From: Crotophaga sulcirostris
Taxonomy: Eukaryota; Chordata; Aves; Cuculiformes; Crotophagidae
Length of the DNA stretch: 64,000 nt
Assembly: GCA_013397455.1 (NCBI GenBank)
Contig: VYZB01000015.1
Coordinates: 281,143-345,142 of the forward strand
Direction of reading: 5' to 3'
Part shown: positions 63,603-64,000 of the stretch, in pieces
How the letters are laid out: the number at the start of each line of letters is the position of its first letter
Position numbering within the stretch: position 1 is the stretch's first letter
Translations under genes and position numbers: made by a program
Notes under the pieces: generated by a model
What the model was told of the DNA's origin: nothing
The model's database searches: none
The model's input: only the letters and a program-made list of their open reading frames with translations

Positions 63603-64000
63603 GCCAGGGCCCTGGTGCACCCGACCCCTGCCGAAGGGGGGGAACCAAGCAGGCAGACACCACAGCGACGGCAAAATGCAATTAAGAGGGAAAAAGCAGC
63701 GGAAAGATAAAAGGGCTCTGGGGTCCTTTGATGATCCTCTCGTCTCCTTTATCTGGTGCAGACATCAACCAGACTCCTCTCGCCTGACTGTGAAAAGCAG
63801 AGGGAAACCCCGCCCAGCTCCCTCCCCAGCTTTGCCCTTTTCCTTGCATGACCTGAAAGCGACGGGAAGAGGCTTCATTTATCGGATACATTACAGACCC
63901 CAGCTGGTACAGTAAAGATCACGTTTAATTTCAAACAGCCACCGTTCCGCAAAGCCTACAACAGATGGGGCGGGGAGGGGACAGGCGGGAGGGAGGGAAG

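Larger units (their letters stand above)
63524..63607 (-). ncRNA. MIRLET7I: let-7i microRNA precursor
   Basis: The reverse complement of these 84 bases agrees, over its whole length as I remember it, with the human let-7i hairpin: CTGGCTGAGGTAGTAG at the 5' end and CTACTGCCTTGCTA at the 3' end. The 5' arm carries the let-7 seed GAGGUAG. let-7i is processed by Drosha and Dicer and represses targets such as LIN28, HMGA2 and RAS mRNAs. LIN28 can in turn block its maturation through terminal-loop binding. The variable base at mature position 9 and the UGUGCUGUU end separate let-7i from other let-7 members. Its location downstream of, and convergent with, PPM1H is the vertebrate arrangement. Confidence 0.98.
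63361..64000 (-). promoter_or_regulatory. CpG-rich flank and likely promoter region of let-7i
   Basis: About 25 CpG dinucleotides fall in 640 bp, far more than in the preceding 25 kb. GC boxes occur at 63808-63815 (CCCCGCCC) and 63967-63975 (GGGGCGGGG). Between them on the - strand are several GATAA-type words (ACCAGATAAAGG, TTTTATCTTTCC, CCGATAAATG). The position just upstream of the - strand let-7i hairpin fits a dedicated promoter for its primary transcript. The region runs off the window edge, so the start site may lie outside. Confidence 0.6.

Noticed and set aside
1..64000. CRISPR arrays, bacterial operons, phage or plasmid features
   Set aside because: The DNA is clearly vertebrate nuclear sequence. 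No repeat-spacer pattern, Shine-Dalgarno-led gene series or prokaryotic gene density is present.

Overview
This window reads as vertebrate nuclear DNA, most likely from a bird. The evidence is a multi-exon gene with introns of 1.6-13 kb, GT/AG splice sites, a long 3' UTR, a microRNA with an isolated CpG-rich flank, and interspersed repeats that are almost all short 5'-truncated CR1 LINE fragments. The CR1 tails are of the kind typical of avian genomes. The species cannot be told from the sequence. A 37-base run of N shows that it comes from a gapped assembly.

Positions 1 to about 36,530 hold the 3' half of PPM1H on the + strand. PPM1H is a PP2C-family Ser/Thr phosphatase. Five coding exons (2776-2894, 15970-16033, 17739-17846, 25456-25607, 31684-31831) join in frame without a break. 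They encode what corresponds to residues 319-514 of the 514-residue mammalian protein, including two metal-binding aspartate motifs (ATDGLWD and GSGDD). A 3' UTR of about 4.7 kb follows, with several AATAAA signals, the last at 36503. The introns hold CR1 remnants, simple repeats and several stretches that look like conserved noncoding elements. Almost all short ORFs here are chance.

Positions 36,540 to 63,360 are about 27 kb of intergenic DNA in which I see no protein-coding exon. It contains the N gap, one 400 bp CR1 copy that still encodes an unbroken piece of its ORF2 C-terminus, a 25-bp perfect inverted repeat with an extra overlapping arm, a TA/TG microsatellite, and AT-rich stretches around 42.1-42.75 kb that look like a regulatory element.

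Positions 63,360 to 64,000 hold the let-7i microRNA hairpin on the - strand (63524-63607), inside CpG-rich DNA with GC boxes. This DNA probably carries its own promoter upstream of 63,607, partly beyond the window edge. PPM1H and let-7i therefore converge. As I recall, human chromosome 12 has the order MON2 - let-7i - PPM1H, so a gene for MON2 on the - strand would be expected beyond the right edge.

No new multi-gene system is visible. The observations most worth checking are a PPM1H exon whose first bases recreate a 5' splice site, the alternative-arm hairpin at 56.4 kb, an inverted CR1 pair in a PPM1H intron, and the candidate noncoding regulatory blocks.
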